Shown here: positions 46,803-59,500 of the stretch, one piece after another | Position numbering within the stretch: position 1 is the stretch's first letter | How the letters are laid out: every line of letters starts with the position of its first letter | Origin: Sebastes aleutianus | Taxonomy: Eukaryota > Chordata > Actinopteri > Perciformes > Sebastidae | Direction of reading: 5' to 3' | DNA length: 64,000 bases | NCBI GenBank assembly: GCA_916700875.1 | Contig: CAKAKS010000066.1 | Span: forward strand, 12,123,361 to 12,187,360 | Notes under the pieces: model-generated | Told to the model about the DNA's origin: nothing | What the model saw: only the letters and a program-made list of their open reading frames with translations | Database searches by the model: none | Position numbers and translations under genes: made by a program

Positions 46803-48625
46803 GAGTGTAAGTCATTGTCTTGTTTTAAACATAAAGGACTGTTTCACTGGGAATCACCCTGTCAGTAACCCAGGTGTGTTTTTTTTGGTGTCAGTGCAGA
46901 GCTGTAGACTGAGAGCTGGAAGGAGTTGAAGCTGCTTTGGAGCTGATCTTGGCCCGTCTCTGTCCAGTCCCCCTTTCCGGCTGGTGCAGCTGAACCTCCA
47001 CCCCTCCACCCCGGTGTCAGCCTGAACCCAGCCCACCCTACTGACGCCTCACTAAACTCCACCTCCTGAGAAAAAAAAAGGTTCATAAAAGGAGCGAAAA
47101 GGTTTATCACTTCATGTAATAGCAACACATACAGATGCTGTATTTTTAGTCGGTTTTTTTTCTGTCGTTATGTTTCACCTTGCTGTTTTTTTTTTTGTGA
47201 TGGCTGCATTGTTTCTTTTTCTGTTTTGTTTTATTGGGTTATTTGAACCTGATCTCTCGGAGAGAAGAGGAGAAAAGTCTCCAGGTGAAGCCTGTTTGAA
47301 GGTCAGGAGCTGTAATTTGTACTGGAAAACTGTATATTTGTCACTAGTTCATACTGAATTTTAACAAAAACATTTGTGATTAATACTATTTCTTGAAAAT
47401 GTGTCACAAAGTGTATATCTTGGTAGGTTTTTAACAAAGACTTGTTACACTAATATTGGACGACAAAGGTCATTAGTCACAGTTACATAATAGGCCTACA
47501 TGAGCTGTACAATTTTGTAAAATATTGTAAATATGACTCTGGTTTCTTGGGGGGGGGGGGCTCCGCTAATGTTTGTGTGTGGGAGGCTTTTGGAGGAAAA
47601 ATACGATTGCTTCTTTCATCAATCCGTATGTGTTGGAAAGCTTGACTGTTACGTATCATAGTTTCACATGGAGGTCAAGAACATTTCAGTATGTTTGTCT
47701 GTCATTATTAGACCAGCCACGTGCTGCGTTCCTCTCCGGGCATTTTATACAGGATGTGTCATTTGATTCTGTTACTGCATTTCAAAAACTGCCTCAGAGT
47801 TGAAACACTTTTGAGTTGAGCAGGAGAGAGGCTGAGTCTGGAGCAACACTTTACTTTTGGGGGATATCTAGGTGTGAAAATCCTCTATCAGGAAAGAGGG
47901 GGAAAAAAAACATGCTGTTTTCTTACTTTTGTCATATTGTTGTTTTTAACTGTGATTTTCAATATGTGATGATTGTTTGTGAAGGAAAATGAAGGAGTAG
48001 TGTGCAGGAGCAGTCGTGTTATGACTGATCCGCTCGGCAGGCTGCGTTGATGTTTGTGTGAGCGTGTCATATGGTTTTAATCACATTGGTTTCCAATGTG
48101 CCATGTGCTGTTTTTCTGGGGGGATTGTACCTCAGTTGCAAATGTGAAATTTTAATCTGACTTGTTTTTATTATTACATTAACATCTATGTCAAAGTGTG
48201 GATGGTTGAACCTTTTAGAAAGGTGGCTTTCCCCCCCTCCCAATCCATCACTGCATATCCACTGGAGGTCACAGACTGTAGCAATGTGACAGCTATTTTT
48301 AGACCAAAACAATTGTGTTCAGAGCTACTAGGACGTTGCACTGGCCGATCACGATAAATGTGTTCTCCCTCGAATGTTAGCTTAAGAACAAAGCACTCTC
48401 GATCTACGAATTACCGGGTTTTACATTTTGATACACTCGCTCACACTGCTGCGGGCTACCACGGTAGTTCATCCTTTGATGCTGTTTTCACTGAAAAATA
48501 ACAATCTTGTCGACACTGTAACATTTTCTGATTTTCTTTTTTTTCCTGTCATGTTTATTCCTTTGAAAAAAAAAAAAAAACTTTTTAAAATTCCTAATAA
48601 ATTATTTTAAAACATTCCATTTATG
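46803..48625 (+). other. msi1: msi1 3' UTR with poly(A) signal
   Basis: AATAAA lies at 48596-48601. A donor-like GTAAGT follows the stop codon by about five bases and an acceptor-like TTTTTTTTGGTGTCAG occurs about 90 bases later, so a small UTR intron is possible. A Pumilio-type TGTAAATA lies at 47526-47533. Musashi-type sites ATTAGT (47472-47477) and GTAGT (47997-48001) are present but are short enough to occur by chance. Confidence 0.6.
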
Positions 48626-48736
48626 TGTACTGTTTGGCCTTTTTTTGCACATTTTTTTGCATGTTTTATTTTTCTTTTGAATGAGAGATACACAGAAATG
48701 CAAATTTGGCTAAAATATAATAATACATTTCACATT

Positions 48737-49392
48737 TGATAACGTGTTAATGCAAATCTTTTTTAACTGATTTCTTTAATGCATTAACGCAACTTGCGAT
48801 TTTTCGGTTGTAGGGGGCTCAGTTATAAAACAAGAGTGAAGATATTGGTCTCATATGAAACTAGAAAACCTCAGAAATCAATGGTACCCAAACCTGCGCA
48901 AAATTTTGGCGAGGAAAAACTGGCATGGCCATTTTCAAAGCGGTCCCTTGACCTCTGACTTCAAGATATGTGAATGAAAATGGGTTCTATGGGTATCCAC
49001 AAGTTTCCCTTTACAGACATGCCCACTTTATGATAATCACATGCAGTTTGAGGCAAGTCATAGTCAAGTCATCACACTGACACACTGACAGCTGTTGTTG
49101 CCTGTTGGGCTTGAGTTTGCCATGTTATGATTTGAGCATATTTTTTACCCTAAATGCAGTACCTGTGAGGGTTTCTGGATAATATTTGTCATTGTTTTGA
49201 GTTATTAATCGATTTCCAATAATACATATATATATGTATTTGCATAAAGCAAGCATATTTGTCCACTCCCATGTTTATAAGAGAATTAAATACTTGACAA
49301 ATCTCCCTTTGAGGTACATTTTGAACAGATAAAAAAAGGTGTGATTAATTTGCGATTAATCACGATTAAATATTTGAATCGATTGACAGCCC
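48737..49392 (-). mobile_element. Non-autonomous DNA transposon, GGGCTGTCAA family, copy D
   Basis: Reverse orientation: the right edge reads CGATTGACAGCCC. The interior matches copies A and B when reversed. The other terminus is lost, ending within the AACGTGTTAATG region. Confidence 0.8.
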
Positions 49393-49666
49393 AGCTATAT
49401 ATTTTATACTAAATTGCTATATACTTTCTAAGTTATAAAAAAACACAGTAAAATGCTTTCCATCTTTCATTTTCCCCCCTTTTCCTGACACTGATTCTAA
49501 GTAACAGCAGCATTCACTCTTCAGCAGCCTCTCATTCCCTCTTCCATCATCACTGCTCCACTGCCTCCCCTCCCAGTTGCCTCCTCCACCTCCACCCTCC
49601 CAGTGTCTCAGCCCTGTGCCTCGCCTCTCTGCTTTTTACTGTCTTGGGGGGGGACAGCAGCCAGTC

Positions 49667-51444
49667 ATGAACACCAAGTCCTCGCTGGACGGGAGCGCTG
49701 ACCACCTGAAATCCGGGGAGGCTCAGGAGATCCCCCCTCTGAGGAACTATCTCTGCCTCACCATGTTCACCTGCTTCTGTCCTGCATGGCCCATCAACAT
49801 TGTGGCGCTGGTTTTCTCTGTGCTGGTGAGTAATGCAACGCTGAGAGTCCTATTTATGAATAGTTACAGCATAACATACTGTTAGTGATGTTTTTATGAG
49901 GCTCAGTTATCTGCAGGCATCAATATGTGTCATGTCATTATAGAGAAGAGAGTAATAGTGGTGGGAATAAACACCAAGGAGGACATTATGGGATGATGGT
50001 TACCAGTAGTGGAATGTAACTAAGTAAATTTACTCAATTACTTAGGTACAATTTTGAGGTATTTGTACTTTACTTGAGTATCTCCATTTTATTAACTTTA
50101 TACCTCTACTCCACTACATCTCAGAGGGAAATATCTGACACTTATAGTTACTTTTTATATTAAAAAAAAACATATATGATGCAGTACTTTACTATTAATC
50201 TACACAGTAGTATACAAAGTATCTAAAATTGGCTTCACATTGGTGAACTACAACATTAAAATGTATTAATTTGTGACAAAAACAGAATAATATAATATTC
50301 TATTATAATATAAAACTGTGATATGAGCCATTTTGCATAGTGAATACTTTTACTTTTGAGACTTTAAGTATATTTTGCTCATGATACTTAAATACTTTTA
50401 CTTAAGTGACATTTTGAATGCAGGACTTTTACTTGTAATGGATTATTTTTAGACTGTTGTATTTCTACTTTTACTTAAGTAAAAGATCTGAGTGCTTCTT
50501 CTACCACTAATGGTTACTACATGTCAGGATGTATTGTACATTAACACTTAATTGCCATTAATGTGGCTTGTCTGTCTATTGATCAAGCAGTAAACACATT
50601 ATGTATTACTAAAAATGACTTCCTAGTTGCACTTAATCTGATGAGATACAGAAATAGCCTCTCCACTTCTGTCCATTTACAGTAATTAACAAATACTTTT
50701 ACTGATGGGTGCTCAGATCAAATGTACTTCCAGTTTATGGACTATCCAAGTTTAAGTGTCAGATAGGAGCAACACATTTATGTCTGTCTCAAGTCTTTGA
50801 GCCTGTCTGAAAGGAGACAGGGAGAGTTGTGTTGAGTCGACGTGCCAACAGCAGCTGTTGCATCGTTGTAGCTGTGAGTAACAGGATGAGGCACAGCGAT
50901 CCACTGTTTCTCATCGCTAATGACACTGGCGTCCATACAAATATGAATTAGGGATAACAAGAAAGGCAGGTGCAGGGAGAGAAATGTGGATGTACGGCGA
51001 GTCAGAGAATCATCTTCTCTCTAAATGATCAGCCAGGCTTAATTTAGGTAACAAATGAACAAATAAATAAAGCTAAAAAGAATGACTCCTGTCCGGTTTA
51101 CGGGGCTACGGTTCGGGTTTTGGAGGGCTCAAATTCTGAATTTCCCCTATAGGGCACCAAAAGTGCTAGTGCCGGCCCTGTGTTCAGCACAGATTCCCAT
51201 GAAAGACATGTACTATGGGGCTTATTGCCTTATTGACACTGAAGGTGTTTCTTATACATGCCTGTCCAAAGAACCTTGAATTTCCCTCTCACTCACCCTA
51301 CAGGCCCAAAGGAGCTACGACGAAGAGGACTACGACGGCTCCAAGCAGCTGGGTCGTAAAGCACTCCACCTGGGGATTGTCTCTTTCGTCATTGGCCTTG
51401 TGATCATCACTGCGAGCACCGTCGTGCACTTTACCACGGTATGA
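49667..51444 (+). CDS. tmem233: Transmembrane protein 233, CD225/dispanin family
   Basis: Exon 1 is 49667-49825 and exon 2 starts at 51304, phase 0 at the junction. The protein reads MNTKSSLDGSADHLKSGEAQ, then IPPLRNYLCLTMFTCFCPAW, PINIVALVFSVLAQRSYDEE, DYDGSKQLGRKALHLGIVSF and VIGLVIITASTVVHFTT. This matches the CD225 layout: Cys-rich intramembrane segment with the PINIVALVFS signature, a basic loop (LGRKA), then one hydrophobic span. Human TMEM233 ends VHFTRNA and sits next to PRKAB1, as here. TMEM233 is reported to bind and modulate Nav1.7 in sensory neurons. The C-terminus is uncertain: reading through gives HFTTV and a stop at 51442-51444; splicing at GTATGA (51439) to an AG at about 51524 would give HFTTHVV. 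An in-frame upstream ATG at 49577 would add a Pro-rich leader; the 49667 start is preferred because it matches dispanin N-termini. Confidence 0.88.
50004..50509. mobile_element. hAT-like MITE with perfect 8-bp duplication ATGGTTAC
   Basis: It starts CAGTAGTGGAATGTAACTAA and ends AGTGCTTCTTCTACCACTA. ATGGTTAC flanks it at 49996-50003 and 50510-50517. The interior is rich in TACTTAAGTA-like repeats. It lies in the tmem233 intron. Confidence 0.9.
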
Positions 51445-52417
51445 ATGCAGCAGATTTATATATGGTTCCAAAAATGAACAGAAAGGATAGAGAGATTTCA
51501 AGTCTCTTTTTATTCCTCCCCCAGCATGTGGTGTGACCTCTTGAGGAGGAAGAGGAGGTGGAAGTGGAGAAGAGGTGATAGAGAGATCAGCTCCACGGGA
51601 TGCAAAGCAGCTCCGCTTGGCTTCAGTGATCAACGGCTCCGGAGGTTTTGCAAGAGCTGGCAGAGTCTCACTCTGCTGCTGAATACATCTTTGTTTCAGC
51701 TGTTGTGTAAATGATATTGCAATGAAACTTCTTACAGTTTTTTTAATTGCAAAGTGAAAGGAATGACGCATCCTACCAGTACTCCCACTGAGGACACATG
51801 GGGCTTTTCTGTAACTAAAGACCTATGGTTTTACTTTTCCATTATATCTTATTGTTTACTGTAACTGAATGATTACTGGAAAATGTATCTAACGTTGGCA
51901 TGTTGAAATATTGCTCTGCTTTAAGTTGTGGGCATAAAAATGTAAAATAAAAAGTCTGGTAAACAAACCAAAACTGCAAATAACATATGATTTAAAAGGA
52001 GTTTAATTTGAAAGTTACATATTAAATAATCATATTTCCTGAGATTAAATAAAAACTAGTTCAGAAATGCAGATTTCCTAACTTGAGATGACCAAAATGT
52101 ATATTTCTAACAATGACACAATCCATATTTCTGAAGGCATCAATGCAATATAATAACAGAGACAATGAATAGAATGATACAGCAACAATATGGTAAAATA
52201 CTGCCCAATAGTAGTGGACCAACTGGCCTCAGTTCACACCCAGCTTTGACACCTGTTGTATTTTAATGAGTCTGAGGGATTGTGTGCTCTGATATGTAAT
52301 ATTAACACTGTTACAAGGCTAAAAATAAGAGCATATAATCTTCATGCTGCATGTGCAGTGATCCAACAAACTAATTACAGAGGAAATACAAGTTTAATCA
52401 CCAACATATCAAGATTG

Positions 52418-52712
52418 AGGCCGGCACGGCACTCCTTCTGTGTGGAGTTTGCATGTTCTACCCGTGTTAGCGTGGGTTTTCTCCGGGTTCTCAGGTTTCC
52501 TCCCACAGTCCAAAGACATGCAGGTTAATTGTGGACTCTAAAATTGCCCATAGGTGTGAATGTGAGTGTGAATGGTTGTCTGTCTCTATGTGTCAGCCCC
52601 GTGATAGTCTGGCGCCCTGTCCAGGGTGTAACCCGCCTTCGCCCAATGTCAGCTGGGATCGGCTCCGGCGACCCTGAATAGGATAAGCGGTTACACATAA
52701 TGGATGGATATC
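52418..52712 (+). repeat. Fish retroelement fragment with ATGGATGG tail
   Basis: It contains GTGTGGAGTTTGCATGTTCT, CCTCCCACAGTCCAAAGACA, GTCCAGGGTGTAACCCGCC and ends GGATAAGCGGTTACACATAATGGATGGAT. I recognise this as one of the commonest fish retroelement sequences; whether it is best called SINE or LINE 3' end cannot be settled here. Confidence 0.65.
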
Positions 52713-53769
52713 AAGATGGAGGGTTTGGAAGCATTTTCACTAAAAGTGTCTGATCCACATTTTCCTCTGTTTTTGTTGTGATCAGCAACTGAAAACAGTT
52801 CTGTGATCTGTGCTCAGCAAAAGGCAGATCATAAATGGATGGCACCAGAACACTTTTGCCCAAAGAATCAACTAAAAAATCAACTTTTGTGGTTGTACTG
52901 TCAGACTGCAGCCATGTGTCTTGGACACTCATGTGACGGAAGGAGCGGACTCGTCGCCTGATCACCACCTGCTGCTAGTGAGCTGGATGAGATGACAGGG
53001 AAAGCTGCTGGAAAGCCCCAAAAAATGCAGTGAGGATAAAGTGAAAATGTCAAGCGGAGGACCCTATACCTGCCAAATCATCAACTCTTACCAGATTAAC
53101 TTTTCATACATTTTGAGGGAGGGCTGGTATAAAGAATCTGAGTTCAAAGCCTTCTTTGCTGAGGAGGCTGCTTGGAGTGATGTGTCAGAACGTCACCACG
53201 GCAACTCAAGAACTTGTGGCTGAAGAAGGAAGTCTCTCTTTCAAACCCACAGACAACCGAAGCATGGGAGAACTTTGGAGAACTGCTGACCTTCACTGAG
53301 GACAGAGATGACGAGAAAACACCTAAAGGAACTACTGACCCATTCAGTGGTAGGACATAAGGCAGGGCCGGTTTAAGGCAGAAGCCATATAGTCAATCGC
53401 CTAAGGCGCCACCTTCTGGGGGGTGCTGGGTGCTGGAGCTCAACTATCCAACCCCGAGAGGAGCACCAGGGTGACCTTTCCTAACACTGAAATACTGCTG
53501 ACTCTCTGTTTTGATTATGAGTGTGTACAGTTACAGGCTTTAGACATGTGAATCACATCATGAAACAGGATAGCCGTGAGAACGCCTCGGACAAATCAGC
53601 GCGATATGGCAACAAGGACACTCCCCCGCTGAGCAGCAGAAATCTAGCTGTCTGCTTTTACAGGCCTCTCACTGTAAGCCATAATACAAGAACACATTTA
53701 AATAAATCACACATCTATGAGCCAAAATAATGTTAAAATGTATATTCAGACCTTTTTCATTTAAAGGGT

Positions 53770-53778
53770 ATATTTAAA

Positions 53779-53809
<31 letters not shown>

Positions 53810-54764
53810 ATATATATAAATATTTAGCATTTTAAAATGATTCTGCACACCTTTTACTCTCCCACAATCCAGCCCGACTAAAATCCCTTCAGATTTTTTC
53901 CATATTGTATTTTTATACACCCACAAAGTAAGTATTTGATCAGGCCTAAAGATGTCATATTATCCAGTAATGTACATGGAAAATAATCTGACGGTTGATC
54001 TGCACACATATGAGGCAGCGGCGGGCCGATCCATCCACTGTACGGGGCCAGGAATGAAGACTGGAGTTGATAAACAGTAGCAGACACCGTTTAGCTAACT
54101 AACATATAGTCATGAACCCTGACCCCATGACGACACACGTTGACTACCAGCACTTTCATTTGCATGATGAGGCAGAAATGCATAAAGAAATGTAAAAAGA
54201 AATGTGTAAAGACAAAGAAAAGAATGCAGAAATAAATAAGTTTGGGGAAATAAATAAGGGGTGAAATGCAAAGGGAAAATAAATAAATAAATAAATACAC
54301 ACATTTGAAAATAAATACAAAATAAATACAAAATAAATGCATAAATAAAAAATAAATGTAAAAATAAATGTAAAAATAAATGAATAAATAAATAAATACA
54401 ACATAAATGCAAAAAATAAGTAAATCCATTTAAAAATCAATCAAATTAATACATAAATAAAACAATAAAAGGGAAAATTAAACAGACGAGTAAATAAGGG
54501 GAATAAGGGAATTAAGACAAAGATAAATAAATTAAGAAGCAAATTAAAACAGACATATCAATTTATGTCACATTTTATCAATTAATTAATGACTACATTT
54601 ATTTGTAATTTTTTTAAATATTTAACATATATATATTTATATTAATTATATATATATATTATTTATATATTTAAATGTAATATTATATATATATACATAT
54701 TACATTTAAATATATAATATACTGTATATATATATATATATATTTATATAATTTATATATATAT

Positions 54765-54799
<35 letters not shown>

Positions 54800-54850
54800 C
54801 ATTTAATGACACATTTATTTATACATTTAATCATTTATTTATTCATTAAT
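53770..54850. repeat. AT-rich simple-sequence tract
   Basis: AT dinucleotide runs (53776-53815, about 54630-54800) and imperfect AAATA/AATAAATA repeats (about 54180-54480). Confidence 0.85.
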
Positions 54851-55199
54851 TTATTTATTTATGATTTTGTCAGGTTCTGTCCTCCATATCTACTATAATT
54901 ATTACCTTTTATCTCTGTCATACAGAAATATAAATTAATTACTGATATAATTATCCTTATCAAACTATAAATTTGTTTTCAATCCAGAATACCAATTCAT
55001 TACTTATAATATAACTTAATCACAATACCAATTCATTACTTACATATTTAACTTAATCATATTGACTAGTTGTCTTATTTGATGATAAAAAAAACTCATA
55101 TTTCTGTTTTTGAAATAATGTTTTTTTTACTTCTAAATCATCTGCTGTCTTTACCCTGAACTAGTTGGCGACAATCGGGTTAAACTTTAACTGAGCTGG

Positions 55200-55569
55200 A
55201 GGACAGGAGGCGGAAGAGGTGTGTTTTATTCACACTGACACACATCGAGGTTTCCACTAAAGAGCGAAAACACACAAAGCCCAGCTGAGCTCAGGAGATC
55301 CGAAGAAGAGCTTTAGAGGTAAAAACGGGGAAAAGAAAGAAAGAAACAGCGCAAACTTAAACACAAAGTAAGTGCTCATCTGTTGCGGGACTTCTCCTGT
55401 TCTCAGTCTGAGAGGAAAACTGCTGCAGTTCAGAGACGGAAACAACAACAGCAGCGAGACGAGCAGCAGACCTTTCTACAGCCAGAGACCTGAAACAGAT
55501 GCACATGAGACCACAGAGCTGCGTTTCATAACACTGCATCCAATCACACCTCATCTGGCACCATTCAGG
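55200..55569 (+). promoter_or_regulatory. Candidate prkab1 promoter and 5' UTR exon
   Basis: GC content rises and a donor-like AAAGTAAGT occurs at about 55366, with another (CAGGTGGGT) at 55569-55570. The coding exon of prkab1 begins with an acceptor at 56531-56534 and 20 bases of leader, so a non-coding first exon must exist upstream; this is the best candidate. Confidence 0.4.
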
Positions 55570-55699
55570 TGGGTATTTGCATTCTGCTGGTTATGGGAGA
55601 TGAAATGAAACCTATGAACAATCACAAGCGAAATATGCTAATGTTTGACCCCTGCTGGTCATCCAGTGACCCCTGTGGGGCTCCTGGTGGTACAAACTG

Positions 55700-56395
55700 T
55701 AGAGCAAGGGTAACCAAACTTTTCCCTTGGAGGGCCAAAACTGGAACTCAATGGAGGGTAACCGGGCCAAAATGAAACACCTATTGTATTGTTTTGTATT
55801 ATTAAGATGCAAAATGGTACTAGGATCCCAAGTTCCCTTAATTGAATATGTTTTACATAGTTAGCCCCTTAAAACCGACCTGCTGCATACAATTGGGCTA
55901 ATTTATTCAATTTATGCATTTCCAAGACTGTTTAGGAACCCAGTATGTAGAAATATTAAAATACACTATTTTTAGAATAGGCAAAAATAACACATTAATA
56001 CTGCATTCAAAGAACTGCATGTTTTCCCCAAAACTGCATAGGATTATTATAATGTAGGCATGTCTGTAAAGGGGAGGCTCGTGGGTACCCATAGAACCCA
56101 TTTTCATTCACATATCTTGAGATCAGAGATCAAGGGACCCCTTGACAAATGGCCATGCCAGTTTTCCCCCTCCAACATTTAGCCCAACTTTAGAGTGTTA
56201 GCCTCCTTCCTGACAAGCTAATATGACATGATATGGTACTAATGGAGTCCTTAGGTTTTCTAGTTTCATATGATGCCACTCTCTTCTAACCATAAACCCG
56301 AGCCTGGTACGACCTCCAAAAGACGGTAAAGTCGGTTGGGTCTTTTAATAAAAAAGAAGAATTTGCTAACATCTGGCGGGCCAAATCAAACCTGA
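55700..56395. repeat. Composite repeat upstream of prkab1
   Basis: The outer part reads AGCAAGGGTAACCAAACTTT with TTGGAGGGCCAAAACTGG on the left and ATCTGGCGGGCCAAATC on the right. The inner part (from about 55860) is the CCCCTTAAAACCGACCTGCT family and shares the core with the GGGCTGTCAA elements. Boundaries are approximate. Confidence 0.5.
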
Positions 56396-56554
56396 TATTA
56401 TATCTCAATATAAGGAAAACCTGTCTGCCATGGTGGCAGGTGACCTGATATTTTTACCTGCAACAGCCAACATTTACCCTGTTATTTGTCAGGTGGCAGG
56501 TGCTAATTTCATTCCCTGGATGTGTGTCTTGCAGTGTTTGATGCCACCAGCAGG

Positions 56555-59500
56555 ATGGGGAACAGTAGCAGCGACCGGTCTGGTGGGGGTCAGGGTGAGA
56601 GGTCATACAGAGATGGACAACAAGGAGGGAAAGAGGCCCGTCCCAACATCCTGATGGACAGCACGGATGACGCAGACGCAGAAGACACAAAGGTAGAATA
56701 CGTTTATCAAACCAGATAGCCTTTTAATAACTTACAAACCCCATATTTTTGACTGTCCCATTACATTGAACTTGTGTTCTGCATGTTTTTTTGCACATTA
56801 ATTATAAATTGCGTATCATTAATGCCATTTTAAGTACGTTTTTAGGTTGATTTTCATGAGATATGTTGAATATTTAATCCCCTTACTGTTCCGACTTCTT
56901 TTTTCTTTTTAGAGGGGTCAGGGTGGGGTTCAGGGGCAGATAAATAGTCAACAGTAGATGTCACGTAGAAGTGGTGTACATCTTCTGAAAGCTGGGAACC
57001 TGAAGATTAATTTGAGGTGCAGCACTGTGTGTAAATAGTGAAAGTGTATAAAGGCTTAGAACATGATGATATAAATTTGTGATGGTCATTCCCATGCTCT
57101 GTTATGTCTCATAAATTGTTGCAGCAATTTTTGGGTTGATATCTTTTGTCACAAAGATCTTTTTTTTAATCTTTTTTTACCATTCGAGAATTGATAAAAA
57201 TGATCAATAATCCCTCCACAATACCACATTAAGACACCAAGACCTTGCAGAACACCATAGAAAAAGCCATTTCATTCATTATACAGTGAGTCATGTTTCA
57301 AATGGTCTCAATACAATGAAATGGCTACTATGGGGCCGATCATCATGAATACAGTTGGGCTCATTGGATCCACAAGAGTCTCAGCTTTACAGTGATACAC
57401 AATTTATGCAATTCCAAGACAATTTAGGGACCCCAGTATGCAGAAATATTTAAACACATAATTTTAGTAAGACAAAAATAACACATTTTTACTGCATGCA
57501 AGAAACTGCATGTGATTATCATAATGTGGCTGTAAAGGAGAGACTCGTGGGCATCCATAGAACCCATTTTCATTCACATATCTTGAGATCTGACTTACCT
57601 AAAACTCCGGACAGAAACCAAATATGAAATTGTCCAAAAAGTTTATATGTTAGGTCTGTTCTCATTTATGAGAAATGAAAATCAAAGTTTGCCAGAAAAC
57701 ACGCTGTTTTTCAGAAGCATACAAACGTACAAAACCAGCCGACTCCGTCCTCAGCTCCCTCTCAGCTGTCAGGATGTGTTGTGGAGCAGAGGCAGAGGCT
57801 GAAGGCGCTCTTATTAACATGGATACAATAAATTGATATCATGCTGTCCAGGCTCCACAGGAAATACAGGAATTTCTGGCCTGGCAGCAGGACCTGGAGA
57901 GTGATAGCAAAAGTCCAACGCAGGCCAGACCCACGATGTTCAGGTGGCCGGGGGCCGCCAAAGAAGTCTTTGTGTCCGGCTCTTTTAACAACTGGGCCAC
58001 CAAGATCCCGCTCAACAAAAGGTAGTTTGACTCAATGCTTCACAAGACTCCTGGATCTGTACGCACTGATGGAAATGTAACAACGTGATTGTCTTTTTAA
58101 ACCAGTCAGAAAAACTTTGCGGCTATTGTGGAGCTGCCAGAGGGGGAGCACCAGTACAAGTTCTGTGTAGACGGTCAGTGGACTTTGGATCCTAATGGGG
58201 TGAGTAAGTTTTAGAGGTCACCCACCTTTTTATATAACATGAAATAATACATCACCAATGTACTTGTATTTTTCCATGTTGGTACAAATGCTTACTCAAC
58301 AAGTGTCAGTATCAAATTTCTGTTTACACTCTCTCCCAGGCTGTGACGACGTCTAAAACTGGCACAGTTAATAATGTCATCCAGGTGAGTAGGACTGACT
58401 TTGAAGTCTTTGACGCCCTCAGGATCGACTCTGAGGAAACTGCAGACATGTCAGGTACTGGCATCCATATTATTCATTAATAACTACTTTCAGACCGGCC
58501 AGATATTATTAAAAGTGTTTTCATCTGCTTTAGATATTAGAATGTTGGCCTATATTAGAACAAATGACTAGTGTGACACTTAATCCGGTGTCGTAAAGCC
58601 AATGCATATAGTAAAGTTAAGTTATTTTTTATTTTATTTTTTAATTTATTTGCACATACATAAAACTGCACAGAATCCAGTCAATGAAAAAAAACAAAAC
58701 AAGAAATTTGTCAGGAGAGGTCAAGAAGCCACACGCTTATACAAAGGACCTCCCCTCAACCCCAGGAGAAAAAAAAAACCAATAACAGAGAAAGGAAGAA
58801 AGATCTAAACTAACATAATTTAAAAAATACAACAAAAGTTAAACAACAACAAGAGGCACACAAAATGTGCAGAAAAACCTAACCAAACAGTGGAAAACAG
58901 TCCAATTAAACCAATGAAATACATACAAAAAACAAAGAAACAGTACAGAAGAAAAGAAAATATATCTAAACATATGAAAAGATAATTAGACATCATGAAT
59001 TAAATGTGATGATAATTTCCTTTTAAAATGTTCTAAGGATAACGAGCTCTTGATAACGTGTATTTGGATGTTCCATATTTGTACACCACGATATCTGAGG
59101 GAGTACTGGCCATGTTTTGTTTTATAAAAAGGCAGGTGAAGATGATTAACCTGTCTAGTATTATGTGAATGAAAATTGAGAATTAGATTTAAAGAAGTTG
59201 CTAAATGATGATGATAGAGAAGAAGGCAAGAACATATATATATATATATAAACACACATATCTGATGAATATTCATGTCATAAATATTAATTATAAAAAA
59301 GGTAACTATAACATTTTTGAACAATGTCTGATTAATTTTCAAATTCATTGTATTAATCTTATTCTTTTGATGTGAGGCTGTTTTAAAATAGCGTTGTGTG
59401 CTTGTTCTTTCCCAGACTTGTCCAGTTCCCCTCCCGGCCCCTACCTACAGGAAGCATATGTGACCAAGCCAGAGGACAAGATCAAGCATCCTCCTATCTT

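Larger units (their letters stand above)
51445..55200. other. tmem233-prkab1 intergenic region
   Basis: AATAAA at 51946-51951 probably ends tmem233. A retroelement piece lies at 52418-52712, and AT-rich simple sequence fills 53770-54850. Short pieces containing GCCGGCCCTG (about 51170) and GGGCCGGTTTAAGGCAG (about 53365) look like repeat ends. No gene was recognised; the Phe/Tyr/Ile-rich open frames at 54091-54440 are AT-repeat artefacts. Confidence 0.5.

Noticed and set aside
51298..51771. 157-residue minus-strand open frame
   Set aside because: It is antisense to tmem233 exon 2, whose plus-strand reading is conserved; the minus reading has no family resemblance.
54091..54440. Phe/Tyr/Ile-rich minus-strand frames resembling membrane proteins
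   Set aside because: They are translations of AAATAAATA simple repeats.
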